Of a stretch of DNA of 8,162 bases, positions 4,922 to 8,162 are shown piece by piece. Made by a program: the position numbers and the translations under genes. The notes under the pieces are model-generated. The model made no database searches. It was not told the DNA's origin and worked only from the letters and a program-made list of their open reading frames with translations. Every line of letters starts with the position of its first letter. Positions within the stretch are counted from its first letter, which is position 1. The stretch lies in the NCBI GenBank assembly GCA_002367305.1, contig DFBG01000100.1, positions 1-8,162 of the forward strand, read 5' to 3'. This stretch comes from Actinobacteria bacterium UBA3086. GTDB taxonomy: Bacteria; Actinomycetota; Coriobacteriia; Anaerosomatales; UBA3086.

Positions 4922-7783
4922 TTGTCTCTCGACTCGATATCCATTCGCGGAGCCCGCGAGCATAATCTCAAAGGCTTTGATCTGGAAATCCCCCGTGACG
5001 AGCTCGTGGTGATCACGGGTCTTTCGGGATCCGGCAAGTCCTCGCTCGCGTTCGATACGATCTACGCGGAAGGGCAGCGCCGCTACGTGGAGTCGCTCTC
5101 GGCGTACGCGCGCCAGTTCCTGGGACAGATGGACAAGCCCGATGTCGACCACATCGAGGGGCTGTCGCCCGCGGTCTCGATCGACCAGAAGACCACATCT
5201 CGCAACCCGCGCTCCACGGTGGGCACGGTGACAGAGATATACGACTATCTGCGTCTCCTCTTCGCTCGCGTTGGTATTCCGCACTGTCCTATGTGTGGGC
5301 GTACCATCGAGCGTCAGACGAGCGATCAGATCGTCGATCATATCCTTGAGCTGCCCGAGCGCACCAAGTTCCATGTGCTCGCACCGGTGGTCAAGGGCAG
5401 GAAGGGCGAGTACGGCAAGCTCTTCGATGACCTGCGTGCCGAGGGATTCACGCGCGTGCGTGTCGATGGATCGGTCCGCACACTCGACGAGGCGATCGTG
5501 CTCGACAAGAAATATCGTCATTCGATCGAGGTCGTGGTCGATCGTCTCGCCATGAAGGAGGGCGTGCGTTCGCGTCTGGCCGACAGCGTCGAGACCGCGC
5601 TTCGTCTCGCCGACGGGACCGTGCTCGTGGCGGTCGTCGATGGTGATGAGCATTCCTACTCACAGGCTCTCGCGTGTCCCGTCCATGGTGTGTCCATGGA
5701 CGAACTCGCGCCCCGGGACTTCTCGTTCAATAGTCCCTACGGTGCCTGCCCTGAGTGCAACGGACTTGGCTCTCGTCTGGAGGCTGATCCCGATCTGGTG
5801 GTGCCCAATGATGCGCTCACGCTGGCACAGGGAGCGATCAAGCCGTTCCCGTCCAGCGGCAACTACTATCCGCAGTTGATCGCAGCTGCCGCGACGCATC
5901 TCGGCGCGGATACGGATACCCCGTGGCGCGATCTGCCCGCTGGGGTTCAGGAGGCCCTGCTGGACGGCTTGGGCGACGAGCGCATTCGAGTAGATTACCT
6001 CACACGCGATGGTCGTGAGACGCACTGGTACTCGCGGTACGAAGGAGCGGTCAACTCGGTGATGCGTCGTTACGAGGAGACCGAGTCCGACGCCAGTCGT
6101 GACAAACTCGAGGAGTATATGGCGATCATTCCCTGCAAGGCGTGCGGTGGTGCGCGGCTCAAGCCGGAGATACTGGCCGTCACATTCGGTGGCATCAACA
6201 TCAATCAGGCCACCACCATGTCGGCCAAGGCCGCGCTCGAGTTCTTCCGTGCCGTTGAGCTCAGCGATCGCGAGTCCCACATCGCGGAGCGTGTTATCAA
6301 GGAGATCGTCGAGCGGCTCAAGTTCTTGGTCGACGTCGGCCTCGACTACCTAACCCTCGAGCGCGGGACAGCGACACTCTCAGGTGGAGAAGCGCAACGT
6401 ATCAGGCTCGCGACACAGATCGGTTCCGGTCTCGTCGGCGTACTCTACATACTCGACGAGCCTTCGATCGGTCTACATCAGCGAGATAACGCGCGGCTCA
6501 TCGGCACCATGGAGCGCCTGCGTGATCTGGGTAACACGGTGATCGTGGTCGAGCATGACGAGGAGACCATTCGTGCGGCGGATTTCGTGGTCGATATGGG
6601 ACCCGGCGCAGGTGAGCATGGGGGAGAGATCGTCTGCCTCGGCCAGCCCGACGACATCATGGCGTGCGAGGACTCGTTGACTGGGGCGTATCTGACCGGT
6701 GCGCGGTCGATCGCGTCTCCGGAGGCGCGCAGGAGTCCTGGACGTGGGTCACTCGTGCTGAAGGGTGCAGTAGAACACAATCTCAAGAATCTCGACGTGG
6801 AGATCCCGCTGGGCTCGCTGGTGTTGGTCACCGGCGTGTCCGGTTCGGGAAAATCCTCGCTCGTGACCGACACACTCGCGCCTGCGATCAGTAACCGTGT
6901 GTCTCGGGCGCGCAAACGTGCAGGCAAGCATAGTTCGCTCACGGGCATCGAAGGCATCGACAAGATCATCGACATCAATCAGTCGCCCATCGGCCGTACT
7001 CCACGCTCCAACCCGGCGACCTACACAGGTATATGGGACGACGTAAGGTCCCTCTTCGCGTCCACTCCCGAGTCCAAGGTCCGTGGCTACGCACCGGGCA
7101 GATTCTCCTTCAATGTGAAGGGTGGGCGGTGTGAGGCGTGCAAGGGTGACGGGCAGATCAAGATCGAGATGCACTTCCTGCCGGATGTCTACGTGCCGTG
7201 CGAGGTCTGCAAAGGCGCGCGATACAACCGCGAGACACTGCAGGTCACGTACAAAGGCAAGACAGTGAGTGACGTCCTCGACATGACGGTCGAGGAGGCC
7301 CTGCACTTCTTTCAGAACATCCCCCCGATCAAGCGCAAGTTGCAGACGCTCTACGACGTGGGCCTCGGCTACATCCGAGTGGGACAACCCGCCACCACGC
7401 TCTCAGGCGGCGAGGCGCAGCGCGTGAAGCTGGGGAGCGAGTTGCAGAAGCGGTCGACGGGGCGCACGTTCTATATCCTGGATGAGCCCACCACAGGCCT
7501 GCACTTTGATGATGTTCGCCAACTGCTCATCGTGCTCCAACGCTTAGTGGACGCGGGCAACACCGTACTCGTGATCGAGCACAACCTCGATGTCATCAAG
7601 AGCGCGGACCACGTCATCGACTTGGGACCTGAGGGCGGTGACGCGGGCGGCGAGATCGTGGTCGTCGGCACGCCGGAGGATGTGGCTGCGTGCGATCGAT
7701 CTCACACGGGACGTTTCCTGCGACCCGTTCTGGCGGGTGGCGCCGCAACGGTAGCACCCGAGACAGAGGCAGCGAAGCGCTGA
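4922..7783 (+). CDS. uvrA: Excinuclease ABC subunit A
   Basis: The 953-residue ATPase acts as a dimer, finds bulky DNA lesions and loads UvrB for nucleotide excision repair in the cytoplasm. Numbered from the TTG start: family N-terminus SLDSISIRGAREHNLK; Walker A GLSGSGKS (33-40); a zinc module C252-x2-H255 with C276-x2-C279; extra CxxC pairs at 122/125 and 405/408; first ABC signature LSGGEAQR (486-493) and Walker B ILDEPS (510-515); second Walker A GVSGSGKS (638-645); second zinc finger C737-x2-C740 and C760-x2-C763; second signature LSGGEAQR (827-834) and Walker B ILDEPTTG (852-859). Length and motif order match the family, and both ATP sites look functional. UvrA homology begins exactly at the TTG; the upstream 58 codons cross the promoter. 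Control by LexA is indicated by the operator at 4837-4852. No uvrB is present in the window. Confidence 0.98.
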   Translation: MSLDSISIRGAREHNLKGFDLEIPRDELVVITGLSGSGKSSLAFDTIYAEGQRRYVESLSAYARQFLGQMDKPDVDHIEGLSPAVSIDQKTTSRNPRSTVGTVTEIYDYLRLLFARVGIPHCPMCGRTIERQTSDQIVDHILELPERTKFHVLAPVVKGRKGEYGKLFDDLRAEGFTRVRVDGSVRTLDEAIVLDKKYRHSIEVVVDRLAMKEGVRSRLADSVETALRLADGTVLVAVVDGDEHSYSQALACPVHGVSMDELAPRDFSFNSPYGACPECNGLGSRLEADPDLVVPNDALTLAQGAIKPFPSSGNYYPQLIAAAATHLGADTDTPWRDLPAGVQEALLDGLGDERIRVDYLTRDGRETHWYSRYEGAVNSVMRRYEETESDASRDKLEEYMAIIPCKACGGARLKPEILAVTFGGININQATTMSAKAALEFFRAVELSDRESHIAERVIKEIVERLKFLVDVGLDYLTLERGTATLSGGEAQRIRLATQIGSGLVGVLYILDEPSIGLHQRDNARLIGTMERLRDLGNTVIVVEHDEETIRAADFVVDMGPGAGEHGGEIVCLGQPDDIMACEDSLTGAYLTGARSIASPEARRSPGRGSLVLKGAVEHNLKNLDVEIPLGSLVLVTGVSGSGKSSLVTDTLAPAISNRVSRARKRAGKHSSLTGIEGIDKIIDINQSPIGRTPRSNPATYTGIWDDVRSLFASTPESKVRGYAPGRFSFNVKGGRCEACKGDGQIKIEMHFLPDVYVPCEVCKGARYNRETLQVTYKGKTVSDVLDMTVEEALHFFQNIPPIKRKLQTLYDVGLGYIRVGQPATTLSGGEAQRVKLGSELQKRSTGRTFYILDEPTTGLHFDDVRQLLIVLQRLVDAGNTVLVIEHNLDVIKSADHVIDLGPEGGDAGGEIVVVGTPEDVAACDRSHTGRFLRPVLAGGAATVAPETEAAKR

Positions 7784-7789
7784 TACACT
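7760..7789 (+). promoter_or_regulatory. Possible promoter for the right-edge gene
   Basis: GAGACA (7760-7765, 4 of 6 to TTGACA), an 18-bp spacer and TACACT (7784-7789), preceded by TGA, resemble a sigma-70 promoter. It overlaps the uvrA stop and lies about 70 bp before the next gene. No terminator is visible after uvrA, so read-through is also possible. Confidence 0.3.
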
Positions 7790-7822
7790 GAGTCACGGTC
7801 CCGCGGGCCTGAAGCTCGCGAG

Positions 7823-7861
7823 ATGAACCTCACACAATCCGACCTCTTGGAGTCCGGTTGA
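7823..7861 (+). CDS. Possible 12-codon leader frame overlapping the next start
   Basis: An ATG opens a short frame, MNLTQSDLLESG, ending in TGA at 7859-7861. The stop overlaps the downstream TTG start (TTGA), an arrangement often seen in translational coupling. Its own ribosome site is poor (GAAG nine nt ahead). The peptide has no runs of regulatory residues and no attenuator hairpin is evident. It may be chance. Confidence 0.2.
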   Translation: MNLTQSDLLESG

Positions 7862-8162
7862 CTGACAGGCCCCGTCGCACGACACAGCGGAGCTCGCGAT
7901 CCGTTCCTGGTCGTTCGCGCAGACGTGCGCCCTCTCGCCGGCTGAAGTCGGGTCGATCGCAGCGTCTCATCACTCTGCTCACCGGCAACCGCACCCGTCT
8001 CATTGTGAGTGTGGCTTCTGTGCTGCTCGTGTTCGTGGTCGTGTTCGCCCTGTACGCTCAGGGCGGCGGTCCTGTTCCCGCGTGGCTCTCCTGGATGGGT
8101 CCTGGCGACGGAGGACTCCTCGCTCCTTCGTCTCCCGAGGAGGCCGCTCTGCGCACGGTGCG
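7858..8162 (+). CDS. Unidentified single-pass membrane protein, N-terminal part (right edge)
   Basis: The first 101 codons are present and the gene runs off the window. The TTG start at 7858 has GGAG five nt upstream and is the only plausible initiator after the in-frame stop at 7810-7812. Residues 1-47 are extremely basic (16 Arg/Lys, with RRR at 21-23), followed by a hydrophobic segment LIVSVASVLLVFVVVFALY (48-66) and a Gly/Pro-rich stretch leading to SPEEAALRTV. By the positive-inside rule the arginine-rich part faces the cytoplasm and the rest is outside. It could be an anchored cell-wall or secreted-domain protein, but no catalytic domain has been reached, so I name no function. It follows uvrA by 74 bp. 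Confidence 0.75.
   Translation, partial: MTDRPRRTTQRSSRSVPGRSRRRAPSRRLKSGRSQRLITLLTGNRTRLIVSVASVLLVFVVVFALYAQGGGPVPAWLSWMGPGDGGLLAPSSPEEAALRTV

Noticed and set aside
4880..6280. Two minus-strand open frames (257 and 206 codons) opposite uvrA
   Set aside because: They mirror uvrA codons, start without a ribosome site and show no recognisable domain.
7800..7807. CCCGCGGG as a possible uvrA terminator
   Set aside because: It is a self-complementary octamer with no loop and no following T-run.

Overview
The window is an ordinary, G+C-rich bacterial chromosome segment. Third codon positions are strongly G/C-biased. Starts are mixed: ATG for amt, glnD and the adenosyltransferase, GTG for glnB, TTG for uvrA and the right-edge gene. 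The amt-glnB-glnD order, the PII sequence and an operator of the Gram-positive/actinobacterial LexA type (CGAAC-N4-GTTCG) suggest a high-G+C Gram-positive (Actinomycetota). The exact lineage cannot be read from the sequence.

Left part, minus strand, about 4727 down to 138: a tightly packed nitrogen-control cluster transcribed right to left. It encodes an ammonium channel (amt), the PII signal protein (glnB), the PII-modifying enzyme (glnD) and, 10 bp further on, a PduO-type cob(I)alamin adenosyltransferase. Amt brings in ammonium. GlnD reads glutamine and adds or removes a nucleotide on Tyr51 of the PII protein. PII in turn gates the channel and, in relatives, other nitrogen enzymes. The B12 enzyme at the end is an unexpected partner and may simply share the transcript. 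The first 137 bases hold either the tail of a convergent plus-strand gene or the head of one more minus-strand gene; the sequence alone does not settle which.

Centre, 4728-4921: a 194-bp divergent control region between amt and uvrA. It contains a near-perfect LexA (SOS) operator, a good -10 hexamer, a short perfect inverted repeat just after it and a strong Shine-Dalgarno that selects a TTG start for uvrA. A weak GlnR-like half-site pair faces amt.

Right part, plus strand: uvrA (4922-7783), a complete nucleotide-excision-repair damage sensor with both ATPase sites and its zinc modules, then the first 101 codons of an unidentified single-pass membrane protein with a very arginine-rich N-terminus, cut by the window edge. 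A 12-codon reading frame sits directly before it and overlaps its TTG start.

I saw no mobile element, CRISPR array, tRNA or rRNA, and no convincing novel multi-gene system. The points worth checking are small: the SOS operator, the leader hairpin, a duplicated Shine-Dalgarno-like segment before glnB, the gln/B12 coupling, and the overlapping small frame before the right-edge gene.
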